From: Dechloromonas denitrificans
GTDB lineage: Bacteria > Pseudomonadota > Gammaproteobacteria > Burkholderiales > Rhodocyclaceae
Direction of reading: 5' to 3'
Assembly: GCF_020510665.1 (NCBI RefSeq)
Contig: NZ_CP075187.1
Location: 2,190,501-2,254,500, forward strand
DNA length: 64,000 nt
The notes under the pieces were generated by a model. That model saw nothing but the letters and a program-made list of their open reading frames with translations. It searched no databases and was not told the DNA's origin. The position numbers were made by a program, and so were the translations under genes. Every line of letters begins with the position of its first letter. The first letter of the stretch is position 1. Positions 52,627-62,599 of the stretch are shown in pieces.

Positions 52627-53847
52627 TTATTGGTAGCGCAGCGCCTCGATCGGATCGAGCTGCGCCGCCTTGCGCGCCGGGTAGTAACCGAAGAACACAC
52701 CGACCCCGGCGGCAACGGCGAAGGCGACCAGCGCCGAACTGCCGGAAACAACGATGACCATGCCGGTCGTCGCATTGACCAGCAGCGCGCCGCCAATACC
52801 AAGCAACAGGCCGAGCAGGCAACCGGCCAGTGAAATCATGATCGCTTCGAGCAAAAACTGCGTCAGGATATCTTTCTGACGGGCACCGATCGCCATCCGG
52901 ATACCGATTTCACGCGTCCGTTCGGTGACCGAAACAAGCATGATGTTCATGATCCCGATGCCGCCGACGAGCAGCGAAATCGAGGCAATGGCGCCGAGCA
53001 GGATGGACATCGTGCGCGTTGTTTCTGCTTCCGACTCAGCCGCCGCCGACAGGTTGCGTGTGAAGAAATCATTCGGCATGCCTTCACGCAGCCGGTGCCG
53101 CTGACGAAGCAGCGACTCGACCGATTTCTCGGCCAGCGGCAAGGCTTCAGAGGATTCCGCCTGGACCATGATCATGCGCACCGAACCGAGGAACGGCGTA
53201 CCGAACACCTTGCGCTGGGCCGTGGTCAGCGGAATGATCACCGTATCGTCCTGATCCCGGCCGTCCAGGTTCTGCCCCTTGCTGCCGAGCACGCCGATCA
53301 CGACGAAAGGATTCTGCTGGATGCGGATGGTCTTGCCGACCGGATCATCGTCAACAAACAGGTTTTCAGCCACAGTCTTGCCGATCAGCGCGACGCGGGT
53401 TGCGGCACGCACATCGGAATCGCCAAAAGCTGCGCCGTTAACGATATTCCAGGCGCGCGCCTCAAGATAAGGCGGCGTCGTGCCGATCACCTGCGTGCTC
53501 CAGTTCTGCGAACCGTAAACCAGTTGCCGTGTGCCCTGATGCGTCGGCGCGACATTGGCGATGCCATCGAGTTCGGCAATCGCATCGGCATCGGCGACAT
53601 TGATCGTTGGCGCCCCGGCCGAGCCGCTGCGCACGCCGGCGGCGGTAAACGAGCCGGAAAGGACGATGAACAGATTCGAGCCCATCGTGCTGATTGTCTG
53701 TTGCACGGCGTACTGGGCGCCCTGCCCGATGGCCATCATGATCACCACAGCGCCGACGCCGATCACCATACCGAGCATGGTCAGCGCCGTGCGCAGACGA
53801 TTGGCGCCCATCGCCATCCAGGCTTCGCCGAGCATCGCCTTCAGCAT
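52627..53847 (-). CDS. MacB-type ABC permease
   Basis: 406 residues. N-terminal membrane segment, large periplasmic MacB_PCD domain (about 45-245), then three C-terminal segments of the FtsX type: SISLLVGGIGIMNIMLVSVTERTREIGIRMAIGARQ. Unlike E. coli MacB it lacks a fused ATPase, which is the separate upstream gene (7 nt overlap). Part of a tripartite export system with MacA- and TolC-like proteins. Confidence 0.93.
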   Translation of the reverse strand: MLKAMLGEAWMAMGANRLRTALTMLGMVIGVGAVVIMMAIGQGAQYAVQQTISTMGSNLFIVLSGSFTAAGVRSGSAGAPTINVADADAIAELDGIANVAPTHQGTRQLVYGSQNWSTQVIGTTPPYLEARAWNIVNGAAFGDSDVRAATRVALIGKTVAENLFVDDDPVGKTIRIQQNPFVVIGVLGSKGQNLDGRDQDDTVIIPLTTAQRKVFGTPFLGSVRMIMVQAESSEALPLAEKSVESLLRQRHRLREGMPNDFFTRNLSAAAESEAETTRTMSILLGAIASISLLVGGIGIMNIMLVSVTERTREIGIRMAIGARQKDILTQFLLEAIMISLAGCLLGLLLGIGGALLVNATTGMVIVVSGSSALVAFAVAAGVGVFFGYYPARKAAQLDPIEALRYQ

Positions 53848-54539
53848 GTCGCCTCCGTCAGTTGATCGCTGACCAGCAGGCCATCAAGAAAACGCACCTG
53901 GCGCTTGGCATGGGCGGCAATATCCGGCTCATGCGTGACCAGCACGATGGTGATGCCTTCGGCGTTGAGTTCGCCGAACAGGCGCATGATTTCCTCGCTG
54001 GTATGGCTGTCGAGATTGCCGGTCGGCTCATCAGCCAGAATCAGGCGCGGTTTGTTGACCAGCGCCCGAGCAATCGCAACACGCTGCTGTTGGCCGCCGG
54101 AAATACGCGCCGGCAGGGAATCGGCGTATTTGCCGAGGCCCACCTTGTCGAGCAACTCGCGGGCGGCGCGACGCCGGGTATCGACATCCATCCCGGCATA
54201 GACCAGCGGTAGGGCGACGTTGTCCTGCAAAGTCATGCGCGGTAGCAGATTGAAGCCCTGAAAAACGAAACCCAGGGTCCGATTGCGCAGTTGGGCCAAG
54301 GCATCCTTCTCCATCCGGGCGACATTTTCGCCAGCCAGGAAATAGTCGCCGGTCGTCGGCGTGTCGAGACAGCCGAGCAGGTTCATGAAAGTCGATTTGC
54401 CCGAGCCGGATGGTCCCATGATGGCAATGTATTCGCCTCGCCGGATATCGAGATCAACGCCACGCAAGGCAGGAAACAGGCCGGCCGCCGTGGCATAGGA
54501 TTTCCCCAGCCCGGCGACGCGGATAACCGACTCGCTCAT
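53841..54539 (-). CDS. MacB/LolD-type ABC ATPase
   Basis: 232 residues. Walker [23 protein letters not shown]-loop [12 protein letters not shown], signature [16 protein letters not shown], Walker [14 protein letters not shown]. The short LolD/MacB class that powers mechanotransmission rather than transport through the membrane. Shares its start with the stop of the adaptor gene by 1 nt. Confidence 0.95.
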   Translation of the reverse strand: MSESVIRVAGLGKSYATAAGLFPALRGVDLDIRRGEYIAIMGPSGSGKSTFMNLLGCLDTPTTGDYFLAGENVARMEKDALAQLRNRTLGFVFQGFNLLPRMTLQDNVALPLVYAGMDVDTRRRAARELLDKVGLGKYADSLPARISGGQQQRVAIARALVNKPRLILADEPTGNLDSHTSEEIMRLFGELNAEGITIVLVTHEPDIAAHAKRQVRFLDGLLVSDQLTEATC

Positions 54540-55741
54540 CAGAACATTCTCATGCCGACGCTGGACGCTGCTTTCTTGCCCGCCGCATTTTCACCGGTCA
54601 CCACTCGATCACCCGCCTTCAAGTCGCCGCCGACCACCTCGGTATTGCGATTATCGGTAATGCCGACCTGCACGCTGACCGCTTTGATTTCGTCGCCGGA
54701 AAGCACGTAGACCGTGCCACTCTGGCCATCGCGCTTCTTGCCTTTTTTCTCGCCGGGGGCAGCAGGTGCTGCGGTCGACGCCGGCTTTCCGGCATTTTCA
54801 GCGCTCTTTTCCGACGCCTCGGCCGGCTTGAAACGCAAGGCTGCATTCGGCACGAGCAGGACGCCTTCCTTGCGTGCCGTGCCGATATTGACGTAGGCCG
54901 TCATGCCCGGCAGCAGGACCAATTCGGGGTTAGCCACAGTAACGCGAACGTTGTAGGTGACGACATTTTGCTGGTTGGTCGGATTGAGCCGGATCTGCTG
55001 CACTTCGCCGCTGAAATTGCGGTTCGGAAAGGCGTCGACCGTGAAACGCGCCTTCTGGCCTTCGCGCAGGTTGCCGATGTCGGCTTCGGCAAAACTGGTG
55101 TCGATGCGCATTTCGGTCAGATCCTGGGCAATCTTGATCAGCACCGGCGTCTGGAAGCTGGCTGCAACCGTCTGGCCGAGATCGACCACGCGATCGACCA
55201 CCACGCCGGAAACCGGCGAGCGGATGGTGGTGTTGCCGAGATTGACCCGATCCTTGTCGAGCTGCGCCTTGGCCTGGGCAAGTTGTGCCGTGGCCGATTT
55301 GAGCGCCTGACGAGTTTGGTCGTACTCCTGTTTCGAGACGTACTCCTGGGCAAACAGCGCCTTGATCCGCGCCTCATTGGCCTGCGCCAACTCCAGCGCT
55401 GCATTGGCGCTGGCCAGATTGGCTTCGCTCTGGCGGGCCTGCGCCGTCAGCAAGGCGGCATCCAGTTCGAGCAGCGGCTGGCCTTCCTTGACCTTGTCGT
55501 TGAAATCGACGTACAGCTTCTTGACGGTGCCGGAGACCTGCGTGCCGACACTGACCAGTACGACCGGATTGAGCGTGCCGTTGGCCGAAACGGTCTGGGT
55601 CACCTCGCCCTTGTCGATCGTCGCCAGCTTATAACGCTGCTCCGGGTTCTGCGCTTCACGCTGCTTCGAGTACCACAGGCCGCCACCGATCAAGCCGGCG
55701 ATCACGGTCGTACCTACGAGAATCTTGCCTATCCGTTTCAT
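54539..55741 (-). CDS. MacA-type periplasmic adaptor protein
   Basis: 400 residues. N-terminal anchor (ILVGTTVIAGLIGGGLWYS), lipoyl halves flanking a coiled-coil hairpin (about 95-170: ALELAQANEARIKALFAQEYVSKQEYDQTRQAL), then beta-barrel and membrane-proximal domains with a Lys/Ala-rich insertion near 325-345 (KPASTAAPAAPG). Links the MacB-like pump to the TolC-like channel. Confidence 0.94.
   Translation of the reverse strand: MKRIGKILVGTTVIAGLIGGGLWYSKQREAQNPEQRYKLATIDKGEVTQTVSANGTLNPVVLVSVGTQVSGTVKKLYVDFNDKVKEGQPLLELDAALLTAQARQSEANLASANAALELAQANEARIKALFAQEYVSKQEYDQTRQALKSATAQLAQAKAQLDKDRVNLGNTTIRSPVSGVVVDRVVDLGQTVAASFQTPVLIKIAQDLTEMRIDTSFAEADIGNLREGQKARFTVDAFPNRNFSGEVQQIRLNPTNQQNVVTYNVRVTVANPELVLLPGMTAYVNIGTARKEGVLLVPNAALRFKPAEASEKSAENAGKPASTAAPAAPGEKKGKKRDGQSGTVYVLSGDEIKAVSVQVGITDNRNTEVVGGDLKAGDRVVTGENAAGKKAASSVGMRMF
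54767..54779 (+). repeat. Dispersed word TGCTGCGGTCGAC, copy 9
   Basis: Exact match antisense in the MacA-like gene, read as STAA within the low-complexity insertion. Confidence 0.8.
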
Positions 55742-57138
55742 GGTCTTCCTTCCACTGCGGCTGGAGCTTGCAGCAGTGTGTAATCAAGTGCGCCGACCGA
55801 CTGGGCCAGCGTGGCGCGGTAAACATGCCAGTCGAGCCCGGCCTGGATGCGTTGCAGACGGGCGCTGGCCAGCGCACTTTGCGCCGTCAGCAAATCGAGC
55901 ACCGTGCCGACACCGGCTTTGTAGCGCCCCAGTGCAACCCGCTCGGACTGCTCGGCGCTGGCCACCAGATCGGCCGTTGTCTTGAGGCTTTCGGTTGCCG
56001 TGTTCAGACTCTGGTAGGCACGCCAGACGTCGAGTGCCACCTGGGACCGAATGCGGTCGCGCTGCGCCGCCTTGAGGTCGACCTGGGCCGCGGCCGAACG
56101 GACACGGTAAGTCGTTTCGAATCCGGAGAAAATCGGCACGTTGACCGTGACACCCAGATTACCGGCGTTGGTCACGACGCCGCCGACATCCTGCCAGGTC
56201 GGCCCGGTAGACAGGGTGACGCTCGGTCGGCCTTGCGCCCGGGCCAGCTCGACACCGGCTTCGGCCGCCTTGAACTGGGCCTCGGCAGCCTGCAAGTCCG
56301 GCCGACGCGCACGGGCTTCCGCAATCAGCGCGTCGATATCCTGCTGAAAAGCCGCTTCGGGCAAAGTGGGCGGCACATCAGCCAGTTGAATTTTCTGCTG
56401 CGCATCGAAGCCCATCGCATTGGCCAGCGCCCCCAAGGCATTGCGTGCGTCGCCTTCCGCCTTGATCCGGTTGAGCCGGGCCTGCGACAACGCGGTCTGC
56501 GCCTGCAAACGATCGGCTGGCGTCGCGACACCAGCCTGGTAACGCGCCTCGGCGGCGGCAAAACTCTCACGCGCCGCACGCTCGGCCTCGCCGGTCGCAA
56601 CAACCGCCGCACGAGTGGCCTGCGCCGTGTAATAAGTCTGCAACGCCGCAAGAAACAGGGACTGGATCGTCGAGTTCTGGGTGGAAGCGGCTGCGCTGAG
56701 CAATTGCCGGGCATTTTCAATATTGGCCGAACGCTGGCCAAAATCGAACAGCAACCAGGAAAGCGTCAATGCAGCATTGCTCTGGTTGTAATTGCGTTGT
56801 TCGGTGTAATTGCGAACGCCGCTCAAACGGCCATCGAGATCAGGCAACCAGGCTGACTGGGCAACGCCCAGCAGTGCCGCCTGAACGCGGGCGGCGGCCC
56901 AGATTTCGCGCGTCTGCGGATGATTGCACAAGGCCAGGTCGACCGCATCGATCGCATTCAGAGCGTTCGCCGGAATCGCTGTGGCACAAGGCGCTTCGCC
57001 AACGCGGGCAGACAGGCCGGGTGATGGCCGGAGCGGCAAGGCCGCATCGGTCGAAAAGGGATCAGCCAGGCCACCCGCCCAAACGGGCGTGGCCAGACAG
57101 CAGAAGAAAGCGAGCGTTCGATGCAGGAATTTCGGCAT
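55738..57138 (-). CDS. TolC-family outer-membrane channel
   Basis: 466 residues with signal peptide (FLHRTLAFFCCLATPVWA). Two OEP repeats of long helices: LLFDFGQRSANIENARQLL, GVATPADRLQAQTALSQARLNRIKAEGDARNAL, and YKAGVGTVLDLLTAQSALASARLQRIQA. First gene of the four-gene export operon, overlapping the adaptor gene by 4 nt. The exported substrate (peptide, macrolide or lipid-like) is not evident. Confidence 0.94.
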   Translation of the reverse strand: MPKFLHRTLAFFCCLATPVWAGGLADPFSTDAALPLRPSPGLSARVGEAPCATAIPANALNAIDAVDLALCNHPQTREIWAAARVQAALLGVAQSAWLPDLDGRLSGVRNYTEQRNYNQSNAALTLSWLLFDFGQRSANIENARQLLSAAASTQNSTIQSLFLAALQTYYTAQATRAAVVATGEAERAARESFAAAEARYQAGVATPADRLQAQTALSQARLNRIKAEGDARNALGALANAMGFDAQQKIQLADVPPTLPEAAFQQDIDALIAEARARRPDLQAAEAQFKAAEAGVELARAQGRPSVTLSTGPTWQDVGGVVTNAGNLGVTVNVPIFSGFETTYRVRSAAAQVDLKAAQRDRIRSQVALDVWRAYQSLNTATESLKTTADLVASAEQSERVALGRYKAGVGTVLDLLTAQSALASARLQRIQAGLDWHVYRATLAQSVGALDYTLLQAPAAVEGRP

Positions 57139-57202
57139 GGGCGCTAGTTTAACCGCCCATGTGTGACGAAAACTGTGAGCAATTGTTTCCGAACGCCTCT
57201 TT

Positions 57203-58342
57203 TCAGCGCATCAGACGACCACCGTTACCCACAATCGTCACTTCGACAAAACGCGAGCCCAGGCGATCCTTGCCGTTGTAATTGACCGTAAAACCACCGG
57301 AGTCATAAGGCCGCATACCATCGAGCGCAGCCAGCAGCTTTTCCCGATTCAGTTGTGGGCCGGCTCGCTGCAATGCCTCAACCATGACCTTGGCCGCCAG
57401 ATAACCTTCAAGCGTTGTGTAAGTCGCCCCCGCCGCCGGCTGGAACTCCTTGGGCAATGCCAAAAACTCACGCACCACCGGCTTGGTACTACTCCAGGGA
57501 TAAGGCACGACCTGTGAGATGGCGACACCGACCACTTCATTACCCAGTTCGGCCTGCAGCGCCTTGAAACCAACCACGGACAAGGCGAAAAACTGGGGAA
57601 CCTGCCCGGTCTGGCGCATTTGCTTGACGAAAGCAGCCGTCGGTTTGTAGGTACTGATCATCACGACCGCCTGCGGGTTGACCGCAGCAATCGCCTTGAC
57701 CGCCTCGGTCACATCATTTTTCGTCTTGTCGTAGACGCCGCTGCCACGCAGTTTCAGTCCGCGCTTTTTCAGCGCATTCTCGACCCCGGCCAGACCCGCC
57801 TTGCCAAAAGCGTCATTCTGGTAAAACACGGCAATCCGGTCGATGCCCAGCGTGGTCAGCTGATCGATGATTTTTTCACTTTCGTCGCCATAACTGGCAC
57901 GCAGCCAGAATGTGGTCGGCGAAGGCTGGGCGCGCAGTTCGTCCGAGCCGGTGTAGGGCGCCAACGACGGAACGCCGCGTTCATTGACCAAGGGCTGCAC
58001 GGCGGCGTAATTGGCACTGCCGAACATCCCGAAAAAAGCGAGCACACCGTCTTTATCAAGTAGCCGGCGGGCGTTTTCAAGCGACCGCTCGACGACGTAA
58101 GCATCATCCATCGCCAGCAGTTCAATCCGCCGACCATGCACGCCGCCCTTGCTATTCACCCAATTAAAATAAGCCAGCGCACCGTCGCGGTATTCCGTAC
58201 CGAGTTCGGCGAGTGCTCCGGTCAACGGAACGGATTGACCCAATTTGATCGTCCCGCCTTGCTGCGCCCTTGCACTCGACAAAGGCAACAAGACCAGACA
58301 GGAAAACAGCAGCCCGGCCAGGGCGCGCCAATTCATTTTCAT
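57203..58342 (-). CDS. Branched-chain amino acid-type solute-binding protein
   Basis: 379 residues from ATG 58342, with GGAG at good spacing; signal peptide MKMNWRALAGLLFSCLVLLPLSSARA. Type I periplasmic binding protein (Peripla_BP_6): IKLGQSVPLTGALAELGTEYRDGALAYF and GIDRIAVFYQNDAFGKAGLAGVE. Many such proteins bind Leu/Ile/Val, others bind aromatic acids, urea or short-chain amides. No permease or ATPase genes are adjacent, so it is an orphan binding protein. A structured leader precedes it. Confidence 0.88.
   Translation of the reverse strand: MKMNWRALAGLLFSCLVLLPLSSARAQQGGTIKLGQSVPLTGALAELGTEYRDGALAYFNWVNSKGGVHGRRIELLAMDDAYVVERSLENARRLLDKDGVLAFFGMFGSANYAAVQPLVNERGVPSLAPYTGSDELRAQPSPTTFWLRASYGDESEKIIDQLTTLGIDRIAVFYQNDAFGKAGLAGVENALKKRGLKLRGSGVYDKTKNDVTEAVKAIAAVNPQAVVMISTYKPTAAFVKQMRQTGQVPQFFALSVVGFKALQAELGNEVVGVAISQVVPYPWSSTKPVVREFLALPKEFQPAAGATYTTLEGYLAAKVMVEALQRAGPQLNREKLLAALDGMRPYDSGGFTVNYNGKDRLGSRFVEVTIVGNGGRLMR
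57677..57689 (-). repeat. Dispersed word variant TGCTGCGGTCAAC
   Basis: One mismatch to the consensus, co-directional inside the binding-protein gene, read as AAVN. Confidence 0.6.
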
Positions 58343-58502
58343 GCAGATTCTCCGAGGGATGCGCACCTTGGCCTGATCGCCGGTGCATTCTTTTTTAGCG
58401 CCGGGGAACCCCCACGGCAGAATGACTTTAGCCCGACCTGGCGGGTCAGATTGTCATGCAAACGACAAAGCCGGCAAGGAAGGCCCCTGCCGTGGCTAAG
58501 TT
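58343..58502 (-). promoter_or_regulatory. Structured leader/intergenic region with alternative pairings
   Basis: Between the ankyrin stop and the binding-protein start. A 9-bp perfect inverted repeat (CTGCCGTGG 58487-58495 with CCACGGCAG 58412-58420) encloses smaller stems such as TTGTC/GACAA. The upstream arm can instead form a local 8-bp hairpin (CGGCAGGG / CCTTGCCG) resembling a terminator for the ankyrin gene. A further GCACC/GGTGC stem lies just before the ribosome site. No known riboswitch was recognised. Confidence 0.35.
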
Positions 58503-59012
58503 TCAGCGCATTTTGGTTGCAGCCCGCAGTGCGTCGGCCTCAAGCACCATCGTATCGGTCCCGATGCAGCGCACGGCATCGATTTCCTCAAAGACCGGTT
58601 CGGCTTCAAATGCACCATGATCAGCTTCGCTGCTTTCCTGAGTGTGTCCGTCACGGAAAGCCTTCCACTGGGCTAGCATGATCTCATGCTCAGTCAGACC
58701 GGTAACGGCGCCAACCGGCACCTTGGCCCCCAGTTCGATCAGCGTCCGGACAACCTCCGTCCGGCTGCCGCGCATGGCCATGCTGAGCGGCGACGTTGCC
58801 AGATCGTTATCGACCAGATTGACCTTGGCGCCCCGTTTGGCCAGTTCGCGCACGATATCGACATGCCCCATGAAGCAGGCAATGCCCATCGGCAAACCGG
58901 AATCCCCGTGACCATCATCCATCTCGACCGGCGTACCGGCGTCAAGCAGCCTGCAAACTTCCTTGAGCTGGCCGGTGCGAATTGCCTTGATGAGTAAGAG
59001 TTGTGCAGTCAT
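58503..59012 (-). CDS. Ankyrin-repeat protein with C-terminal C-x-GTDT motif (second paralogue)
   Basis: 169 residues, cytosolic. Two to three ankyrin repeats (about 5-100: SGLPMGIACFMGHVDIVRELAKRGAKVN; SPLSMAMRGSRTEVVRTLIELGAKV), a short acidic linker and EEIDAVRCIGTDTMVLEADALRA at the end. Same layout and end motif as the protein at 44131-44790, but shorter and without the charged tail. Function unknown. Confidence 0.85.
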   Translation of the reverse strand: MTAQLLLIKAIRTGQLKEVCRLLDAGTPVEMDDGHGDSGLPMGIACFMGHVDIVRELAKRGAKVNLVDNDLATSPLSMAMRGSRTEVVRTLIELGAKVPVGAVTGLTEHEIMLAQWKAFRDGHTQESSEADHGAFEAEPVFEEIDAVRCIGTDTMVLEADALRAATKMR

Positions 59013-59257
59013 GGTGTGTCGGGAAGCTGGTGGCTAATCATTTCGTTATAGTTCGAATGATACCGCGACCGCGGACCGATGGTCTGTAGCGCGCCGGTGA
59101 CATGATGTAAAGCCTTGTAGGGTTTGCTTCGAGATCATGCATTTCAGGCTGTCGGACACGGTCGACCGGACAAAAGTTCAAGATGCCGTCCAACGCTGTT
59201 TCACCCCGCCCCCACCTCACTGTATGCTGTCACGCCTTTGAACAAGCAAGGACAACG
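59013..59257. other. Longest gene-free stretch, divergent ankyrin/azlC promoters
   Basis: 245 bp between divergent genes. It must hold both promoters, but I cannot name a convincing -35/-10 pair, RNA gene or operator in it. Confidence 0.5.
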
Positions 59258-59962
59258 GTGACATCGAGTTTCCGCACAGGCGCCCGTGAAGGTTTTGCGG
59301 CTTTTTTGCCGCTCTCGGTCGGCCTCGTACCATGGGCGCTGGTCATGGGCATGGCGATGATCAGTACAGGATTCAGCCCGCTCCAGGCGATGGGCATGAA
59401 TGTGATTGTCTTCGCCGGCACCGCCCAACTCGGCACATTGCCGCTGATCGCCGCCGAAGCACCGATCTGGCTGATCATCATGACCGCGCTGGCACTCAAT
59501 TTGCGATTCGTCATCTTCAGCGCAGCCATTGCCCCGGGTTTTCGCGGCACCCGGCTGGCCGAACGCTGGCTGGCCGGCCATCTGCTGACCGACGGGGTAT
59601 TCGCCGTCTGCCTCGACAAAATGCTGCACAACGACGATCCACGCTGGCGACTTGGCTACTTTCTGGCACCCGCAGCCTGGTCATGGCTACTCTGGCAAGT
59701 TTTCGCACTGATCGGCATTCTTGCGGCAGCCTACATTCCCCGCCAATGGTCGCTTGAATTCATGGCAAACATTGCGCTGATCGTACTGCTCGTGCCGATG
59801 GCCCGTGTCCGCCCGATGCTGATCGCCGCAATTATTGGCGGAACCAGCGCGACATTACTACGCAACCTGCCTTTGCGACTCGGCGTGATTGTCGGCATCT
59901 GCGCCGGCATTGCTGCCGGTTTTGCCGCGGAAAACATCGAACACAGGAACAAGCAGCCATGA
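59258..59962 (+). CDS. azlC: AzlC-family branched-chain amino acid exporter, large subunit
   Basis: 234 residues from GTG 59258, chosen because AAGGA lies just ahead and the product starts VTSSFRTGAREGFAAFLPLSVG like the family; a reading from 59183 adds a poor N terminus. About seven or eight membrane segments. GTAQLGTLPLIAAEAPIWLIIMTALALNLRFVIFSA is the family core. Pairs with AzlD, whose start overlaps by 4 nt. Confidence 0.9.
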   Translation: MTSSFRTGAREGFAAFLPLSVGLVPWALVMGMAMISTGFSPLQAMGMNVIVFAGTAQLGTLPLIAAEAPIWLIIMTALALNLRFVIFSAAIAPGFRGTRLAERWLAGHLLTDGVFAVCLDKMLHNDDPRWRLGYFLAPAAWSWLLWQVFALIGILAAAYIPRQWSLEFMANIALIVLLVPMARVRPMLIAAIIGGTSATLLRNLPLRLGVIVGICAGIAAGFAAENIEHRNKQP

Positions 59963-60285
59963 ATTTCGACACCTCGCTGTGGCTGGTTTTCATTTTGATC
60001 GGCCTAGCCACAACACTTCCTCGCGCCAGCTTCATCGTCCTCGGCAATCGGGTCACCCTGCCCGGCGTTGTCCAGCGCGCCCTGCGCTATGCCCCGGCGG
60101 CCGCCCTCGCGGCGATCGTGGTTCCCGACCTGCTGGTCGTCGGTAACGAATTACAGGTATTCAACCCCAAACTCGCCGCCGGCTGCGCCGCGGTTACAGC
60201 AAGCGTCTTGTGGCGCAACCCCTGGCTGCCCTTCATTGCCGGAATGACTGTTTTGCTCGGTTTACGCTTTGGATTAGGGCTTTAA
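59959..60285 (+). CDS. azlD: AzlD-family branched-chain amino acid exporter, small subunit
   Basis: 108 residues, four hydrophobic segments: [23 protein letters not shown], then [18 protein letters not shown]. The PR...F-type N-terminal pattern and the position after azlC identify it. Forms a two-component exporter with AzlC. Confidence 0.9.
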   Translation: MNFDTSLWLVFILIGLATTLPRASFIVLGNRVTLPGVVQRALRYAPAAALAAIVVPDLLVVGNELQVFNPKLAAGCAAVTASVLWRNPWLPFIAGMTVLLGLRFGLGL

Positions 60286-60337
60286 GCGGGATTATTACGG
60301 CCAGAAATTGCTGCAATGCGGTAAAATCGCGCCCACT

Positions 60338-61381
60338 ATGCTCTATCCCCTCATCCGCAAATTCTTTTTCGCACTCGACGCCGAAACCGCCCACGGTATC
60401 GGCATGAGTGGTGTCGATCTTCTCAATGCCAGCGGCCTTGCCGGCCTGCTCGCCAAGCCTGTCGCCCCCTGCCCGGTCGACGTCATGGGCCTGCGTTTTC
60501 CGAACCCGGTCGGTCTGGCCGCCGGGCTGGACAAGAACGGCGACCACATCGACGGACTGGCCAAGCTGGGTTTCGGCTTCCTTGAAATCGGCACGATCAC
60601 CCCACGGCCGCAGGATGGCAACCCGCGCCCGCGCCTGTTCCGCATCCCGGAAGCCCAGGGCATCATCAATCGCATGGGCTTCAACAATGCCGGCGTCGAC
60701 AAACTGCTGGAAAACGTCCGGGCGGCTGAATTCCCGAAAAAGGGCGGCATTCTCGGCATCAACATCGGCAAGAATGCGACCACGCCCATCGAAAAGGCGG
60801 CTGAGGATTACCTGATCTGCCTGGAAAAAGTTTACAACGACGCCAGCTACATGACGGTGAATATCTCTTCCCCGAACACCAAGAACCTGCGCGAGTTGCA
60901 GAAGGATGATGCGCTGGACGATCTGCTCGCCCAGTTGAAGGCCAAGCAGGAACAACTGGCCGAACAGCACGGCAAATACGTGCCGATGGCCTTGAAGATC
61001 GCGCCCGATCTCGACGACACCCAAATCACCGCAATCGCCGATGCCTTGCGCCGGCACCGGATGGATGGCGTGATTGCGACCAATACAACCTTATCGCGCG
61101 ACGGCGTCGACGGTATGCAGAACGGCAATGAAGCCGGTGGCCTGTCCGGTGCGCCGGTTTTCCGCAAATCGACCGATGTGCTGAAAAAACTGTCGACCGC
61201 GCTGGCCGGCGAACTGCCGATCATCGGCGTCGGCGGCATTCTGGGCGGCGAAGATGCGGCCGAGAAAATCCGTGCCGGAGCAAGCCTGGTTCAGTTCTAC
61301 AGTGGTTTCATCTATCGCGGGCCGGATCTGGTCAGCGAGGTGGCGGATACATTGGCTAATATCATGAAGAAATCCGTATAA
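60338..61381 (+). CDS. pyrD: Dihydroorotate dehydrogenase (quinone), class 2
   Basis: 347 residues from the ATG giving [19 protein letters not shown]. Membrane-associated FMN enzyme oxidising dihydroorotate to orotate with quinone. The N-terminal helices of class 2 are present; motifs [40 protein letters not shown] and [25 protein letters not shown]. Monocistronic by spacing. Confidence 0.97.
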   Translation: MLYPLIRKFFFALDAETAHGIGMSGVDLLNASGLAGLLAKPVAPCPVDVMGLRFPNPVGLAAGLDKNGDHIDGLAKLGFGFLEIGTITPRPQDGNPRPRLFRIPEAQGIINRMGFNNAGVDKLLENVRAAEFPKKGGILGINIGKNATTPIEKAAEDYLICLEKVYNDASYMTVNISSPNTKNLRELQKDDALDDLLAQLKAKQEQLAEQHGKYVPMALKIAPDLDDTQITAIADALRRHRMDGVIATNTTLSRDGVDGMQNGNEAGGLSGAPVFRKSTDVLKKLSTALAGELPIIGVGGILGGEDAAEKIRAGASLVQFYSGFIYRGPDLVSEVADTLANIMKKSV

Positions 61382-61454
61382 GCCCATAACTTTGTCGCGG
61401 TTGTTTGCATTCCAGCAAAGCCCGATAATTCCGGGCCTCGAGCCTTAGAAAAAC

Positions 61455-62039
61455 ATGAGCCACTACTTATTCATCCTCGTCGGGGCGGTGTTGGTCAACA
61501 ACGTCGTTCTGGTGAAGATTCTCGGTCTTTGCCCCTTCATGGGCGTTTCCAAAAAGCTGGAAACCGCCTACGGCATGGGGGCCGCGACGACCTTCGTGCT
61601 GACCATGGCGACCGGCGCCAGCTACATCATCGATCACTACCTGTTGATGCCGTTCGGGCTGGAATATCTGCGCACGCTGTCCTTCATCGTCACCATCGCC
61701 GCCATCGTCCAGCTGACCGAAATGGTCATCGCCAAGACCTCGCCGGCGCTGCAGCAGACACTGGGCATCTATCTGCCCCTGATCACGACCAACTGCGCCG
61801 TGCTGGGTGTGCCGCTGCTCAATATCTCGAACGGCTACAACTTCATCGACTCGCTGCTGTTCGGCGCCGGCAGTGCCGTTGGCTTCTCGCTGGTCCTGAT
61901 CCTCTTCGCCGGCATCCGCGAGCGGATCGAAGGGGCCGACGTCCCGCTCTATTTCCGTGGCGTCGCCATCGCCATGGTCACTGCCGGGCTGATGGCGCTG
62001 GCCTTCATGGGTTTTGCCGGACTGGACAAGTACCAATAA
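61455..62039 (+). CDS. rsxA: Electron transport complex subunit RsxA/RnfA
   Basis: 194 residues, six membrane segments. [24 protein letters not shown] and [13 protein letters not shown] carry the two Cys that hold an intramembrane iron-sulphur cluster in Rnf complexes. Part of the Rnf/Rsx NADH-ferredoxin ion pump. Ends TAATG, sharing bases with the rsxB start. Confidence 0.96.
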   Translation: MSHYLFILVGAVLVNNVVLVKILGLCPFMGVSKKLETAYGMGAATTFVLTMATGASYIIDHYLLMPFGLEYLRTLSFIVTIAAIVQLTEMVIAKTSPALQQTLGIYLPLITTNCAVLGVPLLNISNGYNFIDSLLFGAGSAVGFSLVLILFAGIRERIEGADVPLYFRGVAIAMVTAGLMALAFMGFAGLDKYQ

Positions 62040-62599
62040 TGGATATCGTCCTCGCTATTGCCATCATGGCCCTCGGGGCCGTCGTACTGGGCGCGGCGCT
62101 CGGCTTTGCCTCGATCAAGTTCAAGGTCGAAGGCGACCCGCTGGTTGAAAAAATCGAAGCCATCTTGCCGCAAACCCAATGCGGCCAGTGCGGCTATCCG
62201 GGTTGCAAGCCTTACGCCGAAGCCATCGCCAATGGCGACGAGATCAACAAGTGCCCGCCAGGTGGCGTCGAAGGCGTCCAGCGCCTGGCCGATTTGCTCG
62301 GTCGTGAAGCCAAGCCGCTTGATGCCGAGGAGAAGCCGAAAGCCGTTGCGGTGATCGATGAAAACACCTGCATCGGCTGTACGCTGTGCATCCAGGCCTG
62401 CCCGGTCGATGCCATCGTCGGTGCCGCCAAGCAGATGCACATCATCATTGCCGCGCAATGTACCGGCTGCGAACTGTGTCTGCCGCCCTGCCCGGTCGAG
62501 TGCATCAATATGCAAGTGATTACCGAAAACATCGACAACTGGAAGTGGAAATATCCGGTCGTTGAAATCAAGGCAGCACCGGTCAAGGAAGCCGCCTGA
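62039..62599 (+). CDS. rsxB: Electron transport complex subunit RsxB/RnfB
   Basis: 186 residues from the ATG that overlaps the rsxA stop. N-terminal anchor ([21 protein letters not shown]), a 4Fe-4S domain with [16 protein letters not shown], and two ferredoxin clusters [16 protein letters not shown] and [16 protein letters not shown]. Passes electrons between ferredoxin and the membrane subunits. Ends with a 1 nt overlap with rsxC. Confidence 0.96.
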   Translation: MDIVLAIAIMALGAVVLGAALGFASIKFKVEGDPLVEKIEAILPQTQCGQCGYPGCKPYAEAIANGDEINKCPPGGVEGVQRLADLLGREAKPLDAEEKPKAVAVIDENTCIGCTLCIQACPVDAIVGAAKQMHIIIAAQCTGCELCLPPCPVECINMQVITENIDNWKWKYPVVEIKAAPVKEAA

